Source: VXYL01 sp965243175 (lineage in GTDB: Bacteria; Pseudomonadota; Gammaproteobacteria; Pseudomonadales; Azotimanducaceae). Taken from it: 64,000 nt of DNA. A model generated the notes under the pieces. That model did no database searches and had not been told where the DNA came from. It saw only the letters and a program-made list of their open reading frames with translations. A program made the translations under genes and the position numbers. Of this stretch, positions 1 through 7,170 are shown piece by piece. The DNA lies in contig OZ251532.1 of the NCBI GenBank assembly GCA_965243175.1, forward strand, positions 930,001 to 994,000, written 5' to 3'. How positions within the stretch are numbered: position 1 is the first letter of the stretch; each line of letters opens with the position of its first letter.

Positions 1-410
1 ACTTCGCCGCCGGCGTTTCCGCGCCCGTCTCGATGGTCGGCCGAGACATCGCTTCGGCGGAGAAGGCGGCGGTCGTGAAGGACGAGCAGGGCTATCCCGC
101 GCTGCGCTTGAGCGTCGCCTTCGAGCGCGCCTGGGCCACCGTCGGCCAAGCGTTGGAGCGCGCCGAAATCGACGCCGAAGGAGACCGCGACGATGCCACC
201 TACGAGGCGGTCTTTCCCACCGCGGGCCCGCGAGGCTGGCTGCGGCGCATCGTCCCCGGCGGCGAGTCCGGCAAGAACACGCCGGTGAAGATCCGCATCG
301 AACGCGAAGGAGATGCCACCGTGATCCACGTCACCGCACCCAACGGCAACGCCCTCGCCGCAGACCTCGCCGAAGAAGTGCTGGTGACGCTGCGCGAGTT
401 CGCCGGCTGA
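1..410 (+). CDS. bamC: BamC-like outer-membrane assembly lipoprotein, C-terminal part
   Basis: The frame beginning at position 3 is open from the left edge to a TGA at 408-410, so the gene starts outside the window and about 135 C-terminal residues are visible. The fragment has an alpha/beta pattern (a segment ALRLSVAFERAWATVGQALE, then short strands and a final helix ending LREFAG) that resembles the C-terminal helix-grip domain of BamC/NlpB. BamC is a lipoprotein of the BAM complex that inserts beta-barrel proteins into the outer membrane. The N-terminal lipobox is outside the window, so the family call rests on this one domain. It converges on the response regulator gene. A generic DUF3471-type or other NlpB-like lipoprotein remains possible. 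Confidence 0.5.
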   Translation, partial: FAAGVSAPVSMVGRDIASAEKAAVVKDEQGYPALRLSVAFERAWATVGQALERAEIDAEGDRDDATYEAVFPTAGPRGWLRRIVPGGESGKNTPVKIRIEREGDATVIHVTAPNGNALAADLAEEVLVTLREFAG

Positions 411-458
411 CCCAACGACCGCCTTCGCACCTTCCAAGTCGCTGCGGCGTTCTTCGCC

Positions 459-1067
459 TCAGAGCCAGCCCTTGTCCTTGGCGATCCGCGCTGCGGCGGT
501 GCGGTTGCCAGCGTTGAGCTTGCTCAGCGCTTCGGAGACGTAGTTGCGTACGGTGCCGTGCGAGAGAAACAGCCGATTTGCGATCTCCGCGTTGCTGCAG
601 CCTTCGTCGACGAGCCTTAGCACTTGGCGCTCCCGAGATGTGAGCGGATCGGCCTCGAACCGCGCGCCAGCCAACTCCGGGTCGATGGCGCGGCCACCGG
701 CGTGGACCCGCCGCAGGGCGGCCGCCAACCGCTCCGCCGGCGCATCCTTGAGCATGTAGCCCACGGCGCCAGCGTCGAGCGCACGGCGGTAGTAGCCAGC
801 GTGGCCGAAGGTGGTGAGCACCACCACGCGAGGCGCTGGCTCGAGCGCCGCGACTTTGGCGGCAAGTTCAATGCCGGACATGCCCGGCATCTCGATGTCC
901 GTGAGCAGGATGTCCGGCTGCAATCGGCGCACCAGGTCATACGCCTGCTCGCCGTCGAGCGCGCTGCCGACGACGTCGAAATCCTCTTCCAAGCGAAGGA
1001 GCGCGGCCAAGGCGCCGAGAACCATGCCTTGGTCCTCGGCGATCACCACGCTGATCGTGCCGTTCAC
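459..1067 (-). CDS. NarL/LuxR-family response regulator (DesR-like)
   Basis: A 202-residue two-domain response regulator. The receiver domain (about 5-120) shows the acidic pair E11-D12, phosphoacceptor D57 in LLTDIEMPG, T85 and K107. A LuxR-type helix-turn-helix follows (about 142-200: LTSRERQVLRLV, then GTVRNYVSEALSKL). Its ATG overlaps the TGA of the upstream histidine kinase gene (ATGA at 1064-1067), so the two are translationally coupled and almost certainly cognate. It is the last gene of the ABC-ATPase / permease / kinase / regulator operon. By analogy with DesKR and LiaSR pairs it probably controls the linked transporter; the ligand is unknown. Confidence 0.93.
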   Translation of the reverse strand: MNGTISVVIAEDQGMVLGALAALLRLEEDFDVVGSALDGEQAYDLVRRLQPDILLTDIEMPGMSGIELAAKVAALEPAPRVVVLTTFGHAGYYRRALDAGAVGYMLKDAPAERLAAALRRVHAGGRAIDPELAGARFEADPLTSRERQVLRLVDEGCSNAEIANRLFLSHGTVRNYVSEALSKLNAGNRTAAARIAKDKGWL

Positions 1068-2146
1068 GAACTGGCCCGCCGGCGGTCCATCGGCAAACGC
1101 ACGGCAATCGCCGTGCCCTGCTCCTCCGTTCTTCGGGAGAACGACCCGCCGAGCGCCTCGATGCGTTCGCGGATGCCGGCCAAGCCGCTGCCTTCAACGC
1201 CTCCACCGCGGCCGTTGTCCGCCAGCGTCAGCGTCACCGCCTCGTCGCGCATGCTGAGATTCGCCCGCACCTCGGTGGCGGCGGCGTGTCGAACGATGTT
1301 GGTCACGCCTTCGCGCAGCACCAGCGCCAGCACCCCTTCCAAGCGTCGTGGCAAGTCGCGATCGTCGAACTCGACATGAAACGCCACGCCAGCGGTCCGC
1401 AGGGCGTCCGTCGCCGCTTCGACCTCCGCGTCAAGCCCTTTGGACCGATAGCCGTGAACGACCGCGCGCACCTCGGCGAGCGTGCTGCGCGCCGCCGCGG
1501 CGATCTCGCCCATCTCGGCGGCTGCCGCGTTCCTGTCCTTGCCGACGACCTTCGTTGCCAAGTCCGCCTTCAGCGCGATCATCGTCAACGTGTGGCCGAG
1601 CACGTCGTGCATGTCTCTGGCAATGCGCTCCCGTTCGGAGATCGCGGCGAGCCGCTCCACCTCGTCGTGCGCCAGCTGCAAACGGGTGGCCGCGCGTTCT
1701 TTCTCCGCATCCAGAACGGCGAACGCGCCGACGGTCGGCACGAAGATCAGCGCCGGCAGAAAGGCGAAGAGCCAGCCCGCCTGGAAAGTAAAAAACAGAG
1801 CGCTGGACGCCAAGGCGCAGCCACACAGCACGACCATCAGCAGCACCGCATCGCGGACGTTGCCGATGCGACCCGACAACGCCGCGGCGTAGATCAGAAA
1901 CACGGACGCCCCTGAGTTGAAGCCGAGCCCGACGACGCCCAGCGCCGCCATGCCGGCGATGGGCCACAACAGCCGCCGCCCGCTCTTGCCAACGCCGAGG
2001 AAGTGCAGAGGCAGGTAGGCAACGACAAGGCCCGTCGCCACGAGCCAGTCGGCAACCTGCCCATCGCCCAGCAACGGCTGCGCGAAGACGATGGCCAGGA
2101 ATGGCAACGGCATCCACGACCCGAAGCTCGCCCAGGCCGCTCTCAT
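1064..2146 (-). CDS. Sensor histidine kinase, HisKA_3 / DesK type
   Basis: A 360-residue membrane kinase. The first ~145 residues hold several hydrophobic segments (for example 12-24, 33-51, 64-78, 99-120, 125-145). A coiled linker and the H-box ERERIARDMHDVLGHTL follow, with phosphoacceptor H180. The ATPase domain has the N-box LREGVTNIVRHA (N283), G1 box LADNGRG (D310) and GLAGIRERI. The longer open frame reaching 2749 is an antiparallel-style artefact across the permease. I place the start at the ATG at 2146, which overlaps the permease stop (ATGA at 2143-2146). It pairs with the overlapping response regulator. The sensed signal is probably membrane or envelope state, as in DesK and LiaS; this is inference. 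Confidence 0.92.
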   Translation of the reverse strand: MRAAWASFGSWMPLPFLAIVFAQPLLGDGQVADWLVATGLVVAYLPLHFLGVGKSGRRLLWPIAGMAALGVVGLGFNSGASVFLIYAAALSGRIGNVRDAVLLMVVLCGCALASSALFFTFQAGWLFAFLPALIFVPTVGAFAVLDAEKERAATRLQLAHDEVERLAAISERERIARDMHDVLGHTLTMIALKADLATKVVGKDRNAAAAEMGEIAAAARSTLAEVRAVVHGYRSKGLDAEVEAATDALRTAGVAFHVEFDDRDLPRRLEGVLALVLREGVTNIVRHAAATEVRANLSMRDEAVTLTLADNGRGGGVEGSGLAGIRERIEALGGSFSRRTEEQGTAIAVRLPMDRRRASS

Positions 2147-2796
2147 CCGAACGTCCTCCGACGGGTTATGGCCACCGTCGTCGCGTAGGCCATGAGCGCG
2201 ACGAAGAGCGCCGCAGCCACGCAGATCCGGGTCGAGTTCTCCAATATGAAGGCAGCCACGGGCCTCAAGCCCAAGGCGTCCAGATTGAGCATTGCGTTGA
2301 AGAGCACGAAAAGCAGCGCGAACGGCGCCCAGATCGCCTTTTCGGACCCAAACGCCATCGCCGTCGAGACGAAGACTGCGTTGACGACTATCTGCCCTGC
2401 CAAGGCGCTCGCAAGCCCTGCCGCCCCAATGTCCAACCGTACATCCCAGAAGGCCGACCCCAAGACCACGAAAGTGAACAACAGCGCGAAATTGGTCGTC
2501 ACGAGAGCTATGTTGGCTGCGAATTTGGCAACCACGAGCTCCAGCGTAGACACCGGCAACATCTTGATGAACTGAAGGGCGCGGTTCTTTTCTTCGATCA
2601 CCGTGGATCGGAAGCAGACCAGGAACCCGCCGACGAAAGCCACTATCGAGCCGACCGATCCAAGCTGGGAGTGCAGGCTGCTCAGTTGCAGCGCCAAGGC
2701 GAGCATCAGAACGACTTCCCCAACCAGCAGAAGCGCAAAGAAGCGCCAAATGAGCATGATGTCCTTCAAGACCAGCCGCAAGACGTTGACCATCAC
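2143..2796 (-). CDS. ABC-2 type transporter permease
   Basis: A 217-residue integral membrane protein with about six hydrophobic segments (residues ~15-40, 47-65, 95-115, 125-145, 155-175, 190-210). The pattern is that of short ABC-2 permeases encoded beside a single ATPase. It begins 5 bases after the ATPase stop and ends by overlapping the histidine kinase ATG, so the four genes form one transcript. No enzyme motif is present. The ATPase/permease/DesK-DesR order is common for exporters of antimicrobial peptides or lipid-active compounds and for their self-regulated systems; the substrate here cannot be read from sequence. Confidence 0.85.
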   Translation of the reverse strand: MMVNVLRLVLKDIMLIWRFFALLLVGEVVLMLALALQLSSLHSQLGSVGSIVAFVGGFLVCFRSTVIEEKNRALQFIKMLPVSTLELVVAKFAANIALVTTNFALLFTFVVLGSAFWDVRLDIGAAGLASALAGQIVVNAVFVSTAMAFGSEKAIWAPFALLFVLFNAMLNLDALGLRPVAAFILENSTRICVAAALFVALMAYATTVAITRRRTFG

Positions 2797-2801
2797 TGTA
2801 C

Positions 2802-3542
2802 CTACGTCGTCAATCCGATGATGTGATCTTCAAGACTTTGGTGCGGCCCCAATCCGCGCTGGATTTCCGCAACGCGGCCTCGCTCGACCACCTCGCCCCG
2901 TTCGATCACCAAGAGCGCATCCGCTATCTGCTCCGCTTCCTCCACGATGTGGGTAGAGAAGAGCACGCTTCCGCCAGCGGACGCGGTCGCCTTGAGCAAG
3001 GCCAGCACATTGTGCCGAGACGTGGGATCCAGACCAGCGGTTGGTTCGTCGAGCAACGCGAAATGCGGCGCGTGGACGAGAGCCAGAAGAATACCGACCT
3101 TCTTCAACGTCCCGACCGACATTTCGCCAATTCGCATGTCTGCGTCCAGCCCCAGACGTTCCATCAGGTCTTCGCACGCTTCGCCGTCCCAATCCTCCCA
3201 GAATGAGGCCGCGAACCGGACGAGCCGACTTAGCCGCATCGCGGCATAGAAGCTTGGCGTCTGGGCGGCGAATCCCACCAAGCACTTGAACTCCTTCTCG
3301 TGCCTGAGGTGGTCGACGTCGCCAATCCGCACCGTGCCTTCCGTGGGCCGAACCAAACCCATGATCGTGCCAAGCAACGTCGACTTGCCAGCCCCGTTGC
3401 CACCAATGAGCGCCGTCACTTGGCCACGCTCCAATGCGTGAGTGCAAGGCACCAAGCGAAACGAACCCAGTCTCGTGGCGATGCCCACCAGATCGAGCGT
3501 CGCGTCGCGCGGCATCGGGGCGTCCGCCAGATCTTTCGTCAC
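2802..3542 (-). CDS. ABC transporter ATP-binding protein
   Basis: A 246-residue nucleotide-binding subunit. Walker A is GGNGAGKST (about 47-55), Walker B is FALLDEPTAGLDP (D165, E166) and the H-loop is H198 (FSTHIVEEAEQ). The signature motif is atypical: MSVGTLKK replaces LSGGQ, a variation seen in ABC-2 exporter ATPases. I chose the GTG at 3542 because GGAGG lies 6 bases upstream; the ATG at 3515 or an ATG at 3605 are weaker alternatives. First gene of the operon with the permease and the two-component pair. The upstream region carries two nested inverted repeats that could be the regulator's operator. Confidence 0.93.
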   Translation of the reverse strand: MTKDLADAPMPRDATLDLVGIATRLGSFRLVPCTHALERGQVTALIGGNGAGKSTLLGTIMGLVRPTEGTVRIGDVDHLRHEKEFKCLVGFAAQTPSFYAAMRLSRLVRFAASFWEDWDGEACEDLMERLGLDADMRIGEMSVGTLKKVGILLALVHAPHFALLDEPTAGLDPTSRHNVLALLKATASAGGSVLFSTHIVEEAEQIADALLVIERGEVVERGRVAEIQRGLGPHQSLEDHIIGLTT

Positions 3543-3640
3543 CGTCGTCCTCCTTCGCAGGTCTCGTCGAGCTGCGCCTGCCAAACGGAGGCAACTATCC
3601 AGCACGTAAAAGGGTGCAAACAGTGATGAATGTCACAAGT

Positions 3641-3690
3641 TTTGGCGAAGTGCGAGTTGCTCCGCCAAACTCCGTACACGTCGCAACTCG
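3641..3690. promoter_or_regulatory. Nested inverted repeats upstream of the ABC/two-component operon
   Basis: Two dyads interleave about 100-150 bases upstream of the ATPase GTG: TTTGGCG (3641-3647) with CGCCAAA (3663-3669), and CGAGTTGC (3653-3660) with GCAACTCG (3683-3690). Both are perfect. The position suggests binding sites for the operon's own LuxR-type regulator. A transcription terminator for the gene to the right is the other possibility, although no T-run follows. Function is inferred from position only. Confidence 0.35.
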
Positions 3691-3771
3691 ACTCATTCGT
3701 GCCGGTCAGTGCCGCTGAAGGATTCCAGTGTCACCCCTCGAGACGTCGAGGCGAAGACCGCCTGCGTTCCG

Positions 3772-4965
3772 CTAGTCGCCGCTGCCAGTCTCCGCGCTCT
3801 CGCCTACCTCGCGCAACACCGTCGACGAAAGGTCGCTGCGGAACTCGCTCTCCGGCACGTTCGTGCAGATGGCCTTGAGGGCTTGCGGCAGAGGGATGTC
3901 GTTGGCGGTCTTGAAGGTGCCGGTCTCGTCGATGCGGCCGTAGACCAGGAAGCGGCAGCCGAGGCTTCGCATTTGCTCGATCGCGGCGTCTCGCGCCTGC
4001 GTTGTGCCGTAATAGCGGGGATCGGCAATGCGGCCGATAGTGTCAGCGCCGACCACGAACGTCGGGCCGCCGAGACCCGGCGAAGCGGACTCCCCCTCGC
4101 TTGAAAGAGCCCGTGCTTTCTCTAGGAACGTCGGCGCGCGGGTCACCACCACGTCGCTGGAATCGAACTGGCGCAGGCGCGATTGCACGTCGAAATAGTC
4201 GAGCGGCGGCTTGTCCACGTTGACGACGCTCAGTTCGTAGCCGACCTCGATCCGGAGGCGTCGCACGGCGTCCGCTCGCATCCGCCGGTGACCGTCGTGC
4301 AACGGGTTGAAGGCACCGGGAAGAACCGCCCCGAACCGCCGCTCCGCCACATGGGAGCGCAAGCCCAGAACGACGTCGGCGTAGCGTCCAATCGTTGCGG
4401 TCTCGGCTGCGAAAGCGGGCGCCTCGGCGACTCCGAGCGAAAAGGCCAGCATGTGCAGGCCCGCCTCTTCAACCAGCCGCTCCTCGGCGCGACGTGCGCT
4501 CTTGCCCCAACGCACGGCCGGCCACAATCCAGCCTCGTCCCCTCCGCTCGCGCTCCTGTCGTCCGCCTCGCGTCCACCGCTGCACGTCCAGCTTCGAGCA
4601 ATCGCGGCGTCCTGGAACGCCCAATGCGCTCGATGCGCGCCGCGTTTTGGACGGTCGGTGGCAAGCGATGCGGTGATGGCGAATCCGAAGTCGCCGCCGA
4701 GTTCCCGCGCCCGCAGGAAGCAGCGCATCGCCAACGCTCTCGCGGTCTCGGCGGAACAGGCTTGGCTCGGGGGCGCACCGAGGAAATCCCGCAAGGCGTC
4801 CGCCGCATACGGCACGTGCGCTTCCAGCACCGTTGCCGATCCTCCGGGCACCGCGAGCAACGTCGAAAGAAGCCCCGTGCCGCCACCAGTCACCGCAAAC
4901 ACGCCGCGGCGTGGCGTGCTGTGGATCGCGGCGACCAAGGCGTCCTTGGCCCGCGAATCAAGCAT
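3772..4965 (-). CDS. CinA-C-like / nicotinate-nucleotide adenylyltransferase-like fusion
   Basis: A 397-residue protein with two recognisable halves. Residues ~1-180 look like the CinA C-terminal (PncC, NMN amidohydrolase) fold: VFAVTGGGTGLLSTLLAVPG, a second strand with GFAITASLA, and the end of a helical domain. Residues ~211-390 carry a NadD-type nucleotidyltransferase: GAFNPLHDGH with the HxGH variant HDGH (223-226), FVVGADTI, and SSTVLR (380-385) for the ISSTxxR motif. I use the ATG at 4965, which overlaps the hydrolase stop by 8 bases; the frame upstream is open but lies inside that gene. NMN deamidation joined to NaMN adenylylation would make sense in NAD salvage, but no activity can be assigned from sequence. 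Confidence 0.72.
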   Translation of the reverse strand: MLDSRAKDALVAAIHSTPRRGVFAVTGGGTGLLSTLLAVPGGSATVLEAHVPYAADALRDFLGAPPSQACSAETARALAMRCFLRARELGGDFGFAITASLATDRPKRGAHRAHWAFQDAAIARSWTCSGGREADDRSASGGDEAGLWPAVRWGKSARRAEERLVEEAGLHMLAFSLGVAEAPAFAAETATIGRYADVVLGLRSHVAERRFGAVLPGAFNPLHDGHRRMRADAVRRLRIEVGYELSVVNVDKPPLDYFDVQSRLRQFDSSDVVVTRAPTFLEKARALSSEGESASPGLGGPTFVVGADTIGRIADPRYYGTTQARDAAIEQMRSLGCRFLVYGRIDETGTFKTANDIPLPQALKAICTNVPESEFRSDLSSTVLREVGESAETGSGD

Positions 4966-5836
4966 CGAGAAACGGCCCGACGATCCCGAGGAATCGCTCC
5001 AGCTGGTCGTGATGCACCCAATGGCCCGCGTTCTCCACGCCAATCGAACGCGCGTTCTGGAAATAGTCCAAGCGCCCGTCCTCCTTGGGGTCGGAAGCCC
5101 AGGATTCCGCGCCGTGGACCAGCAGCGTCGGGCAGGCGATGCGCCGGTAGAGGCTGTAGGTCTGGCGCGGCGACATGCCCAGCGGCGACCAGGCGCGGGT
5201 GTAGTTGTCGAACTTCCAGCTGTACGTGCCGTCCTCGTTCTGGTTACTGCCGTGAATGGTGAGGTGGCGCGCCTGCTCCGCCGTGAGATGCGGATTCGCT
5301 TGCTGCATGCGTTGGAAGGCGTCCTCCAGCGTTGGATAGCGCTTCGGCATTCGCGCCGAAAGCTGACGCAGGTTCCCGACCCAGTCGAGCAGCCGCTCGT
5401 GCCCCGGCGTCGGATCGTCGCTGCCGCTCGGCGACATGCCCATGCCTTCGATGGCGACCAGCTTGCGCACCGTCTCCGGGTAGAGCCCGGCGTAGGCCAG
5501 CGACACCGAGCCGCCCATCGAATGGCCGATCAGCACGATGTCTTCGAGACCGGTTTGCCGCACCAGCTGCGCGATGTCGTAGACGTAGTCGATGGTGGCG
5601 TAGCCGCCGCCCACCAGCCACTGCGAATCGCCGTGGCCACGCAGATCCGGCGCAACGACGTGGTAGCGCTCCTTCAGCTCCTGGGCCACCCAGTCCCAGT
5701 TGCGGCAGTGGTCGCGCCCGCCATGCACCAGCAGCATGGCCGGCGCCCCTTCGTTGCCCCAGTCCACGTAGTGCAGACGCAGGCGCTGGGAAAAGTAGAT
5801 GTGGGAGGTCGGCCCTCCCTTCAACTCGGCTGCCAT
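4958..5836 (-). CDS. Alpha/beta hydrolase
   Basis: A 292-residue alpha/beta-hydrolase fold protein. The oxyanion-loop region reads LLVHGGRDHCRNW, followed by APDLRGHGDS. The nucleophile elbow is GHSMGGS with S106, and the catalytic histidine is H272 in NAGHWVHHDQ. The acid is probably in the 244-256 stretch. There is no signal peptide. Such proteins are esterases, C-C bond hydrolases or epoxide/haloalkane hydrolases; the HGG rather than HGF loop does not decide among them. It overlaps the downstream CinA-C/NadD-like gene by 8 bases and is probably cotranscribed with it. Confidence 0.85.
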   Translation of the reverse strand: MAAELKGGPTSHIYFSQRLRLHYVDWGNEGAPAMLLVHGGRDHCRNWDWVAQELKERYHVVAPDLRGHGDSQWLVGGGYATIDYVYDIAQLVRQTGLEDIVLIGHSMGGSVSLAYAGLYPETVRKLVAIEGMGMSPSGSDDPTPGHERLLDWVGNLRQLSARMPKRYPTLEDAFQRMQQANPHLTAEQARHLTIHGSNQNEDGTYSWKFDNYTRAWSPLGMSPRQTYSLYRRIACPTLLVHGAESWASDPKEDGRLDYFQNARSIGVENAGHWVHHDQLERFLGIVGPFLDA

Positions 5837-5911
5837 GCCGCACGACGCTCCTCAAGAAGGTGGGATGCGCGGCAGTCTAACAGCGTCGGTAGCGGCGCTC
5901 TTGCTGGCCGC

Positions 5912-6943
5912 CTAGCGTCGCGCCGCCTTCATGATCGCCGCGTCCTGACCTTCGCGGATGGAGTCCATCAGGCTCGGAATCGCCGGACGGTAGAAGTCCA
6001 TGGCACCCGGCTCGCGCCAGAAGAGACCGAGATCGCGAAAGGCAGCGAACGCATCGGCAAGATCTTCCACGACCGCTCGGGCCGGCAGCCCGCGGCGGAT
6101 GGCATCGTAGATGCTCGTCTCGTGGACGATGGCCGCGTCTGCGAAGAGATGCGCGACTTCCAGGGCGGAAGCGGCGTAGGGCGCCAGTTCTTCCTTGCGG
6201 TGTTCGTAGAAGGAGAAGCGGTAGAAATCGACGATTGGTCGCGCGCGTACGCAAGCGGCGGCGTCGATTGGCGCATCGGCCTGCGACTGCCGCCACAAAT
6301 TGGCGCCCCAAGCCTGCAGGAACGGCGGGTAGCCGTGGCAGTCCGCCACCACGTCTTCGAGAACGCTCTCATCGATTGGCCGGCCAGCCGCAGTGGCCGG
6401 AGTCTGCAGCGCATCCGCCGCACTCGCCTCGTCCAGCGGATGCAGCGGCAGCACCGGCCCCTTCGCCCACAACGAAGGATCAATGTCGTGCAGCATCTGA
6501 TGCAGGTGCGGCGTACCGACGAAGACCACGGAAAGCACGCCCTGCGACAGTTCGGCCGCGGTGACGAGCGACGACACGATCGGCGGCGTCAACCCCTGCG
6601 CTTCATCGACGACCAACAGCCTCGGCGGCCCGCCATAGCCCGCCACGGCGCTTTCGAAGTCCTGATGCGAATCGAGCTTCTCGTCGAGCAGCAACGCGCT
6701 CGCGCCTTCGAGCGTGCTGCACGAGCGAGCATAGCGATAGCGCACGTCGATGCCTCGCGCATCGGCTGCGCGCTCAAGCCAATGCGCAAGGGCCGTCTTG
6801 CCGTTCCCCCGCGGCGCGAAGATGACCCCCACCGGGCCCTGCGCCCCGACATCCAGCAGGTCAGCCAAAGCAGCTTCCTCCTGCTTGCGCCCGGCCAAAT
6901 AGCGCGGATTGGCGGCACCAGGGTTGAACGGGCTTGACGCCAT
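5912..6943 (-). CDS. Orphan AAA ATPase
   Basis: A 343-residue P-loop ATPase. It has an N-terminal YLAGRKQEEAAL box typical of AAA_16/ORC-like ATPases, Walker A APRGNGKT (43-50), Walker B LLVVDEAQG, and a sensor-like VFVGTPHL. The C-terminal third is helical and may be a winged helix. I chose the ATG at 6943; the frame upstream is rich in arginine and looks non-coding. There is no transposase, toxin or nuclease beside it, so it does not fit TniB or IstB contexts. It shares overall architecture with the ATPase at 47708-49063. Function unknown. Confidence 0.7.
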   Translation of the reverse strand: MASSPFNPGAANPRYLAGRKQEEAALADLLDVGAQGPVGVIFAPRGNGKTALAHWLERAADARGIDVRYRYARSCSTLEGASALLLDEKLDSHQDFESAVAGYGGPPRLLVVDEAQGLTPPIVSSLVTAAELSQGVLSVVFVGTPHLHQMLHDIDPSLWAKGPVLPLHPLDEASAADALQTPATAAGRPIDESVLEDVVADCHGYPPFLQAWGANLWRQSQADAPIDAAACVRARPIVDFYRFSFYEHRKEELAPYAASALEVAHLFADAAIVHETSIYDAIRRGLPARAVVEDLADAFAAFRDLGLFWREPGAMDFYRPAIPSLMDSIREGQDAAIMKAARR

Positions 6944-7170
6944 CGAAAAACGACCATGAACGCGGCACGAACGCAAGCGTAGATGCCGAACGCGGCATGT
7001 CAAGACGGCTTGCGCTCCGGCTTTACCGCCGTGGGCTGGAGCCCTCGCGGTCCTAGCGAAATGCCCGCGTTAGCGAGCGATCTTGTCACAACCGCGTCAC
7101 ACGAGCGGCCTACTTTGCGCACCGAATCGGATGGAAGAGTCGACCGGGGTCGGCGCAAGAGGAGGAACGA

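Noticed and set aside
7083..7116. Promoter TTGTCA...TACTTT before the lipoprotein gene
   Set aside because: The spacer is 22 bases, too long for a normal sigma-70 promoter.
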